DNA from: Sequoia sempervirens
Lineage: Eukaryota > Streptophyta > Pinopsida > Cupressales > Cupressaceae
Direction: 5' to 3'
Assembly: GCA_007258455.2 (NCBI GenBank)
Contig: VDFB02373365.1
Span: 218,932,162 to 218,996,161, forward strand
DNA length: 64,000 nucleotides
In this document: positions 22,080 through 33,948 of the stretch, in pieces
Numbering within the stretch: the first letter of the stretch is position 1
Layout of the letters: each line of letters starts with the position of its first letter
Translations under genes and position numbers: made by a program
The notes under the pieces: generated by a model
Databases searched by the model: none
What the model was told of the DNA's origin: nothing
The model's input: the letters and a program-made list of their open reading frames with translations, nothing else

Positions 22080-22600
22080 GATCCGATTGCTACCATGTGG
22101 TCCGCATTTGTTTTTTTTCTCTCTAGGCACTATCTAGATATTGAAAGCTTCGAAGCCCTTGATTAGGTCATAGACTCTATGTCTATAGGATCTCATGTAG
22201 ACATTCTTGGCTACAAAAATCCCTCAAACTTGATTGACCACTAGCTTGAAGTCTTCAAACACCATTATTTGATTAATACCCATCTTCTCTACAAGGCTTA
22301 GACCTTGCACTAGGCCTTCATATTCAGCTTCATTGTTCGAACAAGTGAATTGGAAGCGAAAGGCCCAAAGCATCTTTTAATTGAATGGGGATGTCAAACA
22401 TATCCTATTTTCTATGCCAACTTTCCATCTTACTCCATCAAAGTTCAACATCCATAGCTTTGAGGCTTGACTACTCTCCGGTTCCTTTACGACCTTCAGA
22501 AGCACTTGATCTTCATCATAGATGACATAGGTCCCCAATCCAATGGCATGATAGTTTCTGAAAGGATCAGTGTCTATAAATTTACTCAAGAGGACCTCTT
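22080..22600 (-). pseudogene. Element G additional archaeal-type RNase H
   Basis: KLWMLNFDGVRW (~22430-22465) supplies the first catalytic Asp in the FDG motif. FTCSNNEAEYEGL (~22318-22350) supplies the Glu in the NNEAEY motif. IMVFEDFKLVVNQV (~22235-22275) supplies the second Asp (family GDSxLVVNQ). NVYMRSYRHRVYDLIKGFEAF follows. These are the landmarks of the extra RNase H of Tat-lineage gypsy elements. Its place here, between protease and RT, differs from the usual order after the normal RNase H. Confidence 0.75.
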
Positions 22601-23130
22601 CTTGATTGGTTCAATCCTTGATCACCTTTTCATCCTCTAGTAGCTTGGTAAAGTACATTTCCTCTTTGGTGAAAGAGGTATAGTGGCTTCAAAGTTGATC
22701 ATGGCTTCATCGGCCACATGTTCTAAATGTAGAGGTTTGAATTCTATTTTTATTTTAGCTCCATGCTTGGTCATGAGGATCAAGTGTGACCATTCTAAGG
22801 AAAGATATCCACCTATCTTTGAAGTGAATTCTCGAGATAAGTAGAGACCAAACATGGGGGGAACATCTATGATCAAAGTATCTTGTGGAACTATGATACT
22901 AGGGTAGGAGAATAGAGTCAAGGGGAGGTCCTTAATGACACCTACAATCTTGACCTTGTTCCCATCAAGCTACATAACCCCCCTTTTTAAAGGTTCATAG
23001 CTAAGTCCTAAGGTTTTATCTATCTACTTGGGCATGACTATGGTGCTAGCACCAGAGTCAATCATGGAATTATGCAATAATTTTTTACCCATAATAAGAG
23101 TTAGGAAAAATGGCTTTGGTTTCAACTTAT
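22600..23130 (-). pseudogene. Element G aspartic protease
   Basis: MIDSGASTIVMPK has the DSGAS active site at 23045-23059. FFLTLIMGKKLLHN lies upstream and LGLSYEPLKRG downstream. KVKIVGVIKDLPL, TLFSYPSIIVPQDTLIIDVPPMFGLYLSREF (22780-22920) and GGYLSLEWSHLILMTKHG then give the flap and the C-terminal half. The LSREW-like motif is typical of this lineage. Stops fall after VMPK and elsewhere. It would process Gag-Pol. Confidence 0.8.
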
Positions 23131-24960
23131 CTCTAACTTTAGTAGAGGCTTACTCTGTACTATTTGTGTGAAATTTGGCCATAGGTGATGGATAAACGAC
23201 CTTTTCCTTAAGTGATTGCTTTGTTGTCTCAATGATTGCATCTTCCCAGAGGGCCTTCTGTAGCAATGAATTTTGCTCTGGAATAGCTAGGATATCTTAC
23301 AGGGACTCATTAGTAGATGATTTTTTCAATTTTTTAACCACATTGAATGGTGGGGCATTTGAAGGCTTCTATTCCTTAGCCCTAGTTATAACAATTTCTC
23401 TTCATGGCTGAAATTCCTGTGCTACTATGGAGGTACTAGGAGTCTGGTCAGAGGCACTTTTGGGTTGCGGGATGACTGGTTTTCCTATGAATCTCCTCTT
23501 TGAGTGAGTGATGTAATTAGACTACACTTGCAGGGCTTTCCATGTGGATGCATCATTTGCAAATGCCACCTCTTCTTCTTTCATCCATGAGAAGAGTGTG
23601 TGATCAGGAGCTATATTTGTTTCTTGCTCTAAGGACATCCCTTGCATTTGTGCGGTGAGTACCGCATTTTCCATTTGCTGACATCATGCCTTGACTATGT
23701 TGTTTTGCCACCTTTTGTTGTAGGTTGTTGTGCGGGCTGTTTTGTGACATATGTGGGTTGCCATATGGGAAGCACCAAGAATTGATGTCATCAAAAAGAT
23801 TGTTTTTCCCCACCGTCATCTCTCTACTCAAGCTTGGGTGAGCACTTTGTAGTGTAGTAGGCACTGGCACTATTTGAATAGTTTTTTGGGTGTGCGGATT
23901 TGTGCGCGAGCCTCCTTGGAATTGGTTTTTCTAGTAGGAAGATCTTCCACCTTTATAATTTTTTTAGGTTGGCTTTGGAGGCACCAACTAGTTCCACTTG
24001 ATGGTAGTTATTTCATTTTAGATATTCTGTAACAACTTCTTGACATCACTCATCTCATCTTTTGAAGAGCCAGATGTGGAAGCAACATTTTGTGGTGCAC
24101 CCGAATATGTGTACATGGATTGGGGAGGAGTGAGCACACTGGTAGATGATATTTCTTGGGTGGGAACTGATATTTTGAGAAATATAGGCATAATGGGATG
24201 ACGTGGAAACTTCTTGGCGGCTATCAGATTATTCACCACCTTGACAACGACACTATATGCATCTGGTAGAGTGGTCTTACCAAGATACTCTATCATCATT
24301 GAGATGTCGGCATTGACGGATTTCAAGTAGAATGTGAATTCCAACTCAGTTGACGGGTGAATAGCAACTTGGATTCTCTACCAAGTTATGTGGAACTAGG
24401 CATTGAAGTCAGTCATGGCTTCATATGGGGCTCACTTTATGGTTGGCAACTAATGATATAGCAAAGACCAATCTCCATCATTCAAAAATATTTCATAGAA
24501 AGGATCTCCAAGCTGATCCCACGTATTGATAACTTGTTAGCTTGCAAATTGCAGTACCAATCTAGCACCTTACCCCTGAAAGAGGCTATTAGCAACCTTA
24601 GCGCTATATTTTGGTCAGTAACACCATGCACCAAACATACATTTGCTACATCTTGTAGGTATTCAAATGGTGTTTTTGAGCCATTCCCGTTGGACTTTGC
24701 TATAGTTTTAAAGAAAATACTGGGATAGGGGCCTAAACGACCGGTTCTACTGGTGCTACAAGGGGACTTCTGGCATCCAATGCCACATAATTTTTGTTAG
24801 CAATTGGAAACAAGGCTGGTGGAGGGATCATAGTATTCATTGAATGGGTTCTAGTTTGTACTATTTGTAGTGGTAGCACTAACAGGCTAGGGTTATTCAC
24901 TTTTTGGGATCTAGTAAATGGCCAATGGCTCATACACCAATTTAGGTTTAGGTACATTTA
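23130..24960 (-). pseudogene. Element G gag
   Basis: The N-terminal end lies near 24957 (WCMSHWPFTRSQKVNN in a Pro-rich region). FWKGLGDPFYEIFL and FTFYLKSVNADISMMIEYLGKTTLPDAYSVVVKVVNNL (24240-24344) match the gag capsid region of plant gypsy elements. DINSWCFPYGNPHMSQNSPHN (~23740-23800) looks like the Cys-His finger with two Cys lost. A Ser/Thr-Pro-rich linker leads into protease. Stops and shifts are frequent. Start codon not determined. Confidence 0.65.
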
Positions 24961-24993
24961 GACAATCCCACCGGGCATGCAAAAAAAAAGAAA

Positions 24994-25006
24994 CTGTTGA
25001 TGCCAA
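24994..25006 (-). promoter_or_regulatory. Possible element G primer-binding site
   Basis: The element strand reads TTGGCATCAACAG about 40 bases before the gag region. It begins TTGGCxxC like PBS sequences of gypsy elements, but I cannot name the tRNA. Confidence 0.45.
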
Positions 25007-25010
25007 AATT

Positions 25011-26140
25011 TGACAAGTAGTAGCCTAATGGGAAACTTAGTTAATGAGGGACCAATTGCATTAAACTGAGTGGCCTCTAGGTTTTTAAAGAAGTTGAATT
25101 CTTCTGTAATTTATGGTTTTAGAATGGGAAAAGCTAGTAGATATAAAAATAAAGATCTAACTAAGGTGATGTGCCAAGATGTTGGTGTAGGCACGGTAAA
25201 TATTTCTTTTGTATGCAATTTAAAGGCCCATTCAACAACCTACATGTCCCAAAATAAAAAAAATCACAGATGAAAACTTGAATAATTTATCTAATAACAT
25301 AAAATAACTCCCATACACATTTACTGAAAAGAAGAGTTCAAGAGATGGTCTAAATTATCAAAATTATATTGAAATCATAGAAGTTCTACAAGTAAAATAC
25401 TCAGTACAGTAATGACACAATATAATGTTTTTTCAAATAGGTAAGAAACACAAGGCCAAACAATGGCATAGTCTGTGAGTCTTATACAATAATCTAAAAA
25501 AAATACAAAAGGATTGGTGTCTTTTTACAATTTTTCTATATGTTCTAAACTCATTTTCAAAAAGAAGAAGCAATATACATAGAAAATAATCCCACTGCTT
25601 GAAAGCCAATAACAAAAAATGATTCCCTCATCACAAGAAATGATGTCCATAGAAATGATTTCCCAAGGTCGTTGCAAGAGAAAATTTTCTGAGCCATGGA
25701 ATGTAGTCGCCCTTGAGCCAGATGCATCCTCTACAAATGATGTCAGTGACCTTAGTGTAGAAGCAATATAACCTCATGCAGACATGTGTCGCTCACCCAC
25801 AAAGTTAGTTAGGACTTGTGGCAATATGGAAAGGCTCATTGCTCGCTCCTTCCTTCTCTTCGATGAAATCCCCATGGAAAAGACATGTGGAGAAGTCTTC
25901 GTTGCTAGCGCTAACTGTGAGAAGTGAAGGGAAGCATGCCTTCAAATGTCTGCATTGCTAACACATGGAAGCATGGCAGGGCTTAGAAGAGAAGCGAAGG
26001 AGGAAATCCTTGTGAGGAGTGCCCGATGGACACGTAACGGTAGCGGGTGAAGTTCTCGAAAAAGGGGCCAGGGCTATTCAAATGTATGGGGCATGGGCAG
26101 AAGCCAAGAAAAATAGTATTAACATGAAAAGAGATTGAGG
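25011..26140 (-). repeat. Probable element G 5' LTR (unpaired)
   Basis: It lies between the PBS and the resumption of element Q gag at ~26150, where the 5' LTR should be. No coding is seen. The part 25620-26104 is richer in GC than its surroundings. No partner LTR was found left of 19135, perhaps because of the gap, so boundaries are guesses. Confidence 0.4.
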
Positions 26141-26149
26141 GATTTTAAA

Positions 26150-27679
26150 TCCACAAATACAAGATAAGATTGGCATGATGAAGTTTCCTTCCTTTGTACA
26201 CTTTTGTACCACCCTTAGTGATTATCAAAACTTGGTTAGTAGTCATGACATAAAACCCATCTCTGGCCATTCTAAAAAATTCAAATCTATTAATCAAAAC
26301 AATTATCAACCTTTTAGGAAACATAATAAATGCTTCCTTCAACTAAATCACCCTCAACAAATAACTCAACATGTAGATACCTAAGTGGCTACTATAAGGA
26401 AGACAACTCATTTTGCATTTGGGGATCTGGCTAGAAAATTCATTTGCTTACCTGATACCATCAATAACACAATGTCAAAACTTTTAGAACAAAAAATGAT
26501 CACTTTTCCTCTTGTTAATAGGGTATGTGCAGGATCATCATGGAAAAAACAAGCCCTTAAGTGGTGATGAAAATTCAAAAAAATCAAAGTTAGGCAACTT
26601 GATGTAAAAATTTGAATAAGCTATATTATTTCAAAAATATGTAAGAATAAAATCTATAGAAAATTGAATGTAGTTTCTAAACTACTAGGTTTTTTTTTAA
26701 TTCTATTTGGTGAAAATTTGAAATTTCAATGTAGTAGTACTTAAATTTTAGGGAAAAATAAGAAGTAGGTGTCTATTTGACCAATCCTAACCACAATAAA
26801 ATGAAAATATTTTTTATAAGACTTTAGATATAAGCAGAGGACTCATGTCCCGATGTGATGCATATTTTTTTGTAATTTTTTCCAAGTAAATAATTAATTA
26901 TGATATTTTTATTAAAACTTTTAAAAAATATAAAAACTCATATGTTTGACCACCTTAACTTGGTCAAAACTTCATGAAATTCAATTTTTTTTAATCCAAT
27001 AGTATGCGAAGCAAAGAATGTGACACATGTTTTGGATTCAAAAAATGTGATACCGTTTGAAAGCTATAGATGTTTTTCAATCAGCCTAACAATCAAGACT
27101 TTAGTCGTAATTCAAATAGAAAATGAATAATAATTATTTATTAAATTCAAAGTAAATCACAATTTATATTGGTGGAAAGTTCAAAATATCCTTTAAAAAC
27201 CCTTTTCGTTTCATCAATTTTGAGTAAAAAAGAGTCATCAGCTACATACCTTACACATACCTATCATATCGCCACTTTTTGACCCATCATGATCCTACAC
27301 ATGCCCGTTAAAACTCCTGATCCTAATAAGCATTTACCTCCAAATTTTATCTCCAATTCCTATTGCCATTATCACTTACAAAATGGACATGACACAAAAC
27401 ATTGTGTCTTAAACATCTTGTGCAAGACCTTATAGATTCTGATCAACTTCAAATTGGAGGTGTTAATGATCAACGAAATAAGTTCATTGCCCATCCTAAC
27501 CAAAACTTGCAAATCTTTACCAACCCTATGTTGAATCACAACATTTCATTTGTCAAAGCTAGTAAAACTAAGAAGAATGATGTGATGAATGTTGACATGG
27601 ATGATGACAAAATGGATACTATTGAACAAGGTCCTATCGATATTATTAAAAAAGGTTTGATTACATTGTTCAAAACTTA
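26150..27679 (+). pseudogene. Element Q gag, split by a TIR element
   Basis: Before the insertion: FVHFCTTLSDYQNL, FKSINQNNYQPFRKHN, then after a stop ATIRKTTHFAFGDLARKFICLPDTINNTMSKLLEQKMITFPLVNR, ending at 26520. After it (from 27307): VKTPDPNKHLPPNF and the zinc finger YCHYHLQNGHDTKHC at 27361-27405, matching CxxHxxxGHxTxxC. Then HLVQDLIDSDQLQIG and a Asp/Asn-rich open stretch of 92 codons to 27680. Removing 26521-27306 rejoins the two halves in their expected order. The N-terminal half of gag was lost or displaced by element G. Confidence 0.7.
26521..27306. mobile_element. TIR element copy 1 (non-autonomous DNA transposon)
   Basis: The left end GGGTATGTGCAGGATCATC and the reverse complement of the right end GGGCATGTGTAGGATCATG are near-perfect inverted repeats of ~23 bases, extending to CATGG/GATGG. 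No coding capacity. Flanks read GTTAATA on the left and GTTAAAA on the right, perhaps a 7-base duplication with one change. A second copy is at 35192-35860 and a diverged one at 17678. Confidence 0.7.
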
Positions 27680-28626
27680 ACCTCATAAGGGCTGACCTAA
27701 GAAGCCCCTTGACATTTATTTTTCACCTAAAGATATACTTAGAAATGCACTTGATGGTCCTCTTTACATAGCTGATCAAATCAATGACAAGCTGACTAAT
27801 GGGATATTAATTGATCCCATCTGTCGAGAGAATGTGATCACTAAGGAATTCTTACTTGTGCATGAACTCTAAAAAGAAACATATGATAAGTTGAAAGCAT
27901 GGATAAAAATATATAATGGTTTCACTTGCCCTACAATAGGATCAATTACCCTTCCTTTACAAATAGGACCAAAAAAATTAGACGTCTCATTCTCCATCAT
28001 CTTGACATTAGATCAATTTCTTGTGAAGCTTGGTTATCCATGAAAATTGTCCCATCGGTCATGCATAAATGCATAAATTTTCCTTTTGATAATGAAATTG
28101 TTATTGTACATCATAGTGGCTTTAATCCTTTGTCTTCTTGAGGGAACTTTTCATTAAATTTCTTTTGGACCAAGCCTATGGAACCTATTAAACCTTGTGA
28201 AGAATTCTTTTTCAAATCCTATCAAAAGTTCAAGGAGAAATGCATAACAAAACTATCCCTTACAAACATGCATCAACCTATGATTAAGCCTCCTATCCTT
28301 GATGAAACTATGATTGAACCTAAACACATTCCAAATAATCAAGACAAACCCAAGATTGATCGTTTTCATATCTCCTACAAAAGACCAAGAGATAATGAAA
28401 ATAATCTCATTATGCCTCCTAAGATAAAAAAAGTTTATAGAGCTAAAGAGAAAGTGGTTGAAATACCTCCCATGGTTCCTTCAGTTCCTTGCCTTAGAGA
28501 AGAAAAGAAACCTATGGTTGATAAACCCACTTCTACACAAACACAACTTGAAAATTGTACTAAAAGAAACATAAATGCTAGAGAGCATAGGTGTAGACTT
28601 CGTGCTCTTTCTTGAAGGTTAAACAA
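27680..28626 (+). pseudogene. Element Q protease-to-RT linker region
   Basis: Frames shift several times. FNDKLTNGILIDPICREN, then FTCPTIGSITLPLQIGPKKLDVSF, DQFLVKLGYPW (~28010-28043) and MKIVPSVMHKCINFPFDNEIVIVHHSGF (28042-28125). GxPW followed by a VPSxxHxCxxFP motif is the conserved block after the protease in a group of plant gypsy polyproteins. From 28178 a 145-codon stretch continues, rich in Pro and Lys, with RFHISYKRPRD. No RT follows; the frame ends at 28613-28615. Confidence 0.6.
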
Positions 28627-30492
28627 GGAGAGAAAATAAAATCATAATCCAAACTTGATTGAATCAATACATGACGAGTCTCCCTCTTTGCTGCAATAAC
28701 AAGATCCTATACCACAATAGGAGCTAAATCCTTCTCTAGACATTATCATTTGACCTCCCATTGTGATTAACTTGGATGACAATGATGACATTGCTCAAAT
28801 TGATGAAGTGCATGTAATGAATTGACTACATTATTTTCCTCTTCTATGATTTTAAATGATAAATCTCCTAGGAAAAGCGTTGAACTTGGTAATGACCCTA
28901 GTTCATCATTTTATATTGTCCCTTTTGCAAGTTGTCTACCTTCCATATATGATGAACAAGATTGGGATGTAGACGACTTGCTATAGGTTGACTCGCATGT
29001 GCCTTACTAGTATTTTTTTTTTTCTTTCTTCATGTTATGTGTGTGATTGCATGTGCATAATGTGACCCCCCATACTATTCTATTTTATGTATCACTCTCT
29101 TTGTGACATTCTTCTCTATGTCTTAAATATTTTCCTTTATCTTTTCTTTGTCTTGTGTTTTCCTTTTGGGGATGATGCAAGGTGTTGAGACATTTCGGCC
29201 TCTTCCATGTTGACCCAAAAGGATTTTTCTTTTTTTTTTTCTCTTTTTGTGTCATTCTTCCTATTCTATGAGTATTTGGGGAATGATGATAGTTCCAAGC
29301 TCTACAATAACATTGTAGTAAAGACATACTAACCTCGAATCCATGGATCCCTAATGTGTTTGGAGATTCATTTTGGGGGAAACCCCTTTTCATGACTTAG
29401 CTTTATTTGTAAACATATGCCATGGCATAGGGCTTTCCAAATAAGCTCTCATGTCTTTATTGTTAGAATTTATTATTTGCTACTTTAAAGTAATTTCTCA
29501 CAACATGGTGTTTAGCAATTTCTTTAAAGTGGGGGCATACAAATTGGCATTATTATTTTTTTAACTCATGTTTCATTGTGTAGTCTTCTTACTTCATGTG
29601 ATTTTTCTTTCAATTTGTGGTGACATTGGGTGTGATGTTCTTCAAGAGTGTGATATCCCTTAGAATATTATATTCCTCTTAGTGGCTTGATGTGACACAC
29701 TATATCTACTAAGTTGTGAATCTTCTATTCTTTGATCAATCCTCTCTTGGATACATTAGGCATGATGTCCCCTAAGTTAATACCTTATATAAACTAAGAA
29801 AAAATCCTTTGAATGTACCTTACACTATTTTACATGACAACCTTGCATAACACACTTTGCTTGCTTGTGGAGTCATCTTGTTTGGTCATGGGTGCCAAGC
29901 ATACGAAGCTTTGCTTGCCTCATGGAGCTTAAAGTTCATCATTGTGTGTTTCCTTGTCAATGTTATTAATAGGTATAGCTTTAGTATGGTTGTACATATG
30001 AGATCCAAATTTAGGCATGACTTTTCCATAGCCACTTGCTTATCTGTGTGAGCACATACCGGCCAAATGTATATGTGTCTTGTTGGGGGCTCACCTAGTG
30101 GATAGCCTGAGGTTTGACTAGCCCTTGTGAGCATGTTTTTGGTTTGCATAGTGGACATCATGTTCCCCTCATATACTTTCTTGGACAAATAGCCTAGATC
30201 TGATCCATAGAGTGTGGGAGAAATGATTGAAGCTTGATCCACCCCTTTTTTAAATTTTTTCTTTCTCTATGTCTTTGGTAGTGTATGCTTGTGCCTTGTT
30301 GTTACTTCATACATTATTTTTATGTGTATTCTTCTGTGTCTATTTTATTTTTTCATAGGATCTTGATCTTGGGGACTTGATCAACCCTCTTAATCGTTAT
30401 TTTCCTATCTCACTTGTATTGGTACATTTCAACCCCTCTTGATGTGAATTTGTCTACTTTAGTATGAGTTTGAAGCAAGTTCCTCCTCTCAC
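28627..30492 (+). other. Element Q 3' internal region, non-coding
   Basis: It contains no protein signal that I trust. It is the inverse of element P 14346-15484 over most of its right half: GCTTGATCCACCCxxTTTT, TGCTTGTxxxTTGTTGxxxCTTCATACAT and GTGGGGGCATACA occur in both. Confidence 0.6.
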
Positions 30493-30508
30493 TAAAGTGG
30501 GGGCTAAA
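30493..30508 (+). promoter_or_regulatory. Element Q polypurine tract
   Basis: TAAAGTGGGGGCTAAA lies directly before the 3' LTR. Confidence 0.75.
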
Positions 30509-32155
30509 CATAGTGTAGGAAAATGTACCCCTTTACAATTTCACACTTTTTTGGGCACTCCTTGCTAAAATTGGGCTTCTTTATGCCTTATTTGGTCTTA
30601 TTTTTGCATCCACGAGCCTTAATTAATGCATCTGAGGATAATCCCAACATATATCAACTAACCAATCATAATTTAATGATTTTGGATTATATGGCCTAGA
30701 TTTAGTGAAATAGGACTCACATGCCACCTTGAGCATATGGGTCTCACCTATGTTTTGGAGCCTAGATATGAATTTGGCATAAAATTAAACCTTTCTTGAA
30801 AATCGTGTCCTAAGATTAGCCTAATTAGACTCATACACCCCAACTAGCGTATGAGTCCCACTTAGCTTAAAACTAATATAAATTCAAATTCTTGGTAGGA
30901 TTTTATTCTCCTAAATCTTATGTTGGCTTATAGTGTTATAGTTTCAAGAAATTTGACATAAACAAGTATAAATACAAGGTTATTTCACATATTTTCTCTT
31001 AACAACTTTAATGAGCAAGTATGACATAAGCATTCAAGCATTCTAGCAATTCAAGAGAATTCAAGAGAATTCAAGAGCACTCAAGAGTTGAATATAAAGC
31101 ATTTTGGAGCTATATTCAATATTCAAGTATCATCATGCATCATGTTTGTGTTTGAGCTAACATTTTTGATGTAGGTACTTATGATTCAAGCAAGAATTCA
31201 AGTCAAGATCCATATTATTCAAGCAAGAGTCAAGATCTACATTCATGCTAGCCATTACACACAAGATTGCAACCTTTTATTCAATGTTTTGGTAAGTTGT
31301 AATGTAGCATATTTTTTTATTCATCATTCCTTCTTTTTATTTCATTTCATTTCAAGGTTTGATTACCAAAATGGTGTTTGACCAAGAAAAACCCCTATCC
31401 AGTAACACAACAACAATTTTCCCTCTTTTTTGTGTGTGATTTGTAGATCAAGGTGATATAGGTTGAAAATCCATTGAAGAGAAAGTTTGGAGAAAGTTGT
31501 CAAGCTGTGGAAGTTGTCATCTACATTGCAAGATCATAGAAAGTCACCTACAAAGTAGAATCCAGTGTTTTAGAATCGAATATTTGACAAGAGAGAAGCT
31601 ATAGGAGACCACTAGAGGATATTAGAGTTTCAAATCTAACCTGATACTAGGACTAAATCACCACTTGTGGTGTATGAATCCTAATATACCTATTTTTTAG
31701 GCATTTTCTATAGATCTTGGTTTAATAGTTCTAGATTTCAATTTCAGCCTAAAACCCTAAACTAGTACTAAATCACCCTACTAATGTATGAGTCCTAGTG
31801 TACATCAAAAAATATTATTTCCAATATTTTAGACCTTCATTGAAGCCTCTTCAAATTTCCAGGTGCACCTCTATACTTTCTCACTTTACTGTTCTGATTT
31901 GAATTCATTTATAGGGAATTTACTTAAGTCTTGCATATCATTTGAATTTCTTGTCTTTCCAAGACCTAGCTTCATGGTGAACCCTCTTATTGTCTTTAAT
32001 CAAACCCTAGGAAACCTTACTATAGATCTCTTTTCTTCATTCCATCCTTGGATTGAGATCTCTAGGGTTTCCTTGAGCGAAACTTGTAGAAAATTGGTTG
32101 TTCTATGTCCTAAAAACACATCTATGCACATAAACAAACCATTTTCTAGGTTTCA
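30509..32155 (+). repeat. Element Q 3' LTR
   Basis: It starts CATAGTGTAGGAAAATG (TG of the left LTR changed to CA) and ends GGTTTCA. It aligns with 15909-17527 throughout. It is followed by the TGATG duplication. It carries TATAAATA at ~30965, as in the left LTR. Confidence 0.8.
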
Positions 32156-32160
32156 TGATG
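32156..32160 (+). repeat. Target duplication TGATG, right copy (element Q)
   Basis: Matches 15904-15908. Confidence 0.75.
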
Positions 32161-32835
32161 AAATTAATGTTAAGGAAATACTTCTATGTTTCTTTCATTT
32201 ATTTTGAAGGAAAATAACCAAGACCACTAGTTTATATCAATTCAAGATGCACTAATGTTAAAGTTGTCTTAGAAGAATTTTTTGTAAGAATGTTGATATT
32301 GAGTGAAGGCTTGTTTGTTTCCTTTGAGGGACAATAACCGAGACCATTAGTTTTTTCTTGTGTGCTAGGATCTATAGGGAAACAAATACCTTGTTCTCTA
32401 GCAACACATCCTTTTCCACTATACCCAATTTGTTTCATAAGTTCATAACCTCTTCCATAAAGCTTTTTCATTTCTTTCAGATTCAGTGGTTGCCCATAAT
32501 CAACTTCATCAAAGTTTGTTGTGTAATTTTATTCTTCTTCTAAAGTGGTTGAGGTGGATTCTTTTGAATTTTGTGTTGACATTACCACTTTTTCTTTTCC
32601 CTTTTTAGAATATTTTGTTATGATATTGTATTCCCCTATGAATGTAGGTGTAAAATATAAGGAACCCCAATCATCTTCCAATAACTTCATAACTTCTTCA
32701 ATATGCTTCTCTTTTTTCTTCTCTTGCATGTGTTCCACTTGTGTAGTTGGTGTTACCATTTTCAAAGGATCTTCCTTGCCTTTGTCGATGTTCAAACAAC
32801 TATTTGTTCTAGGTTTGGCTTTGATCATATACAAT
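32161..32835 (-). pseudogene. Element P G-patch-like protein segment
   Basis: The part 32529-32834 encodes KAKPRTNSCLN, EEVMKLLEDDWGSLYFTPTF and a Glu/Lys-rich tail. After a stop, 32232-32471 reads KKLYGRGYELMKQIGYSGKGCVAREQGI and NGLGYCPSKETNKPSLNINIL, ending TLTLVHLELI. The GYxGKGxxxxxQGI...GLGY pattern is that of a G-patch, an RNA-binding Gly-rich motif known in some gypsy and betaretroviral-type proteins. A second, diverged GLGYFPSK unit follows at ~32170-32230 and leads across the Q insertion into 15903. Function is inferred only from the motif. Confidence 0.55.
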
Positions 32836-33563
32836 TTATTGTTTTAGACATACTTCATTATATGATGAAGATTTGAAGGCACCCCGTTCATTGCATGAAT
32901 CCATGGCTTTCCTATAAGAAGATTATATGAAATGTCTTGAGGCATAACATGGACGAGGGTTTGTAATGTGGCCTTTCCAACTACAATAGGAAAAGTGATC
33001 ACACCAAGCAATTGTTTTCCTACACTATCAAATCATCAAATTGATAAGGAATTGGGTTCAATTCTTGATTTATCTACGATGAGCTTATCCAAAAGGGTTA
33101 CACTACACACATTAAGGGATGAGACATTGTCAACAAGGGTTTTTTTTTTCCTTATCCTATTGAAATTAGCTATTATCATGAAAGCATCATAGTGTTTTTG
33201 TAGGTCTTCAAGCTCACTTTCATTTCAAGATCTAGCATTGACAAAGATTGATGATGGTTGCCTATGGAGGATCATTATGGATTCTAGGTTGGGGAGATGC
33301 AAATAGCCATTAAACCAAGCCTAATGACTTGTTTCCTAAGTGATTCCATCTTCCATTATCATTATAATTTCTACCTAGAAAGAAAGGTACATGCATTCTT
33401 ATGGATTATTAGGGTGATTGAAGATCTCGTTGCATTATGCACTTTTCACTAATGCAAGATTTAGAAGCCCTAAATGCAATTCAATTAATGAAAATATAAT
33501 GTAGAGCTAATGCAAGCTAGATATAGGACTACAATGCTATCAAAATTAAAAATTCAAGGGTAC
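32836..33563 (-). pseudogene. Element P protease-to-RT linker relic and 5' internal part
   Basis: The minus strand around 32840-32920 encodes SYNLLIGKPWIHAMNGVPSNLHH, the GxPWxHxMxxVPSxxHxxxKY block seen after the protease in plant gypsy polyproteins. Further upstream (32940-33300) frames are broken and I recognise only scattered family-like residues. No DSG/DTG motif could be placed. From ~33340 to 33563 it is probably 5' untranslated. Confidence 0.5.
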
Positions 33564-33567
33564 AAAG

Positions 33568-33948
33568 TGTTAGTGTAATCATCCATTAGCTAATAATTAA
33601 TTAATCTTTAATTGAATATTATCCTAATTTATTCTCATGCACTTAAGCTAAACTTAGGAGTTTTTTATGCTTTATTAATTGAGTTAATATTAAATCATTA
33701 TGTTTTATCTCATGTGATGGTGAAACTTGTCATGATCTGATCCTTTCTCATTTAGGGGTTTTCTCTTATAATCATTCAACCCTCATCGTAATTATTCTCA
33801 GATATTATTTGGATATTTTATATCTTCTTAAAAGTCTCTTATGTAGCTTTTTCTTGTTGAAGAATATTGCATATTTTGTTTGCAATCGCTTGCGTGGAAG
33901 GTGTTTTTGTTTGTTGTTTGATCTTGTGGCTCATGGTTTTTTCTAATA
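33568..33948 (+). repeat. Element T 5' LTR
   Basis: Starts TGTTAGTGTAATCATCCATTAG and ends GTTTTTTCTAATA. It aligns with 34582-34978; the right copy is ~16 bases longer near its end. Confidence 0.85.

Larger units (their letters stand above)
19135..25010 (-). mobile_element. Element G: minus-strand Ty3/gypsy with two RNase H domains
   Basis: Reading right to left the domains are gag, aspartic protease, an archaeal-type RNase H, RT, the normal RNase H, integrase zinc finger, integrase core and C-terminal domain. RT before integrase marks it as Ty3/gypsy, and the extra RNase H points to the Tat lineage. A PBS-like sequence lies at 24994-25006. The LTRs are not resolved. Stops, frameshifts and lost catalytic residues make it inactive. 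It lies within element Q, in the opposite orientation. Confidence 0.8.
15909..32155 (+). mobile_element. Element Q: plus-strand gypsy-derived element nested in P
   Basis: LTRs at 15909-17527 and 30509-32155 share order and sequence, for example GGGCTTCTTTATGCCTTATT, TACAAGGTTATTTCACAT and AACCCTCTTATTGT. A PBS follows the left LTR and a PPT precedes the right one. TGATG flanks the element on both sides. The inside holds a TIR-element fragment, the N gap, element G (minus strand), a gag relic split by a TIR element, and a PR-RT linker. No RT belonging to Q was found. Confidence 0.8.

Noticed and set aside
29886..30242. 118-codon minus-strand frame
   Set aside because: It lies in the 3' non-coding part of element Q, antisense to it, and the homologous parts of P and R have no such frame.
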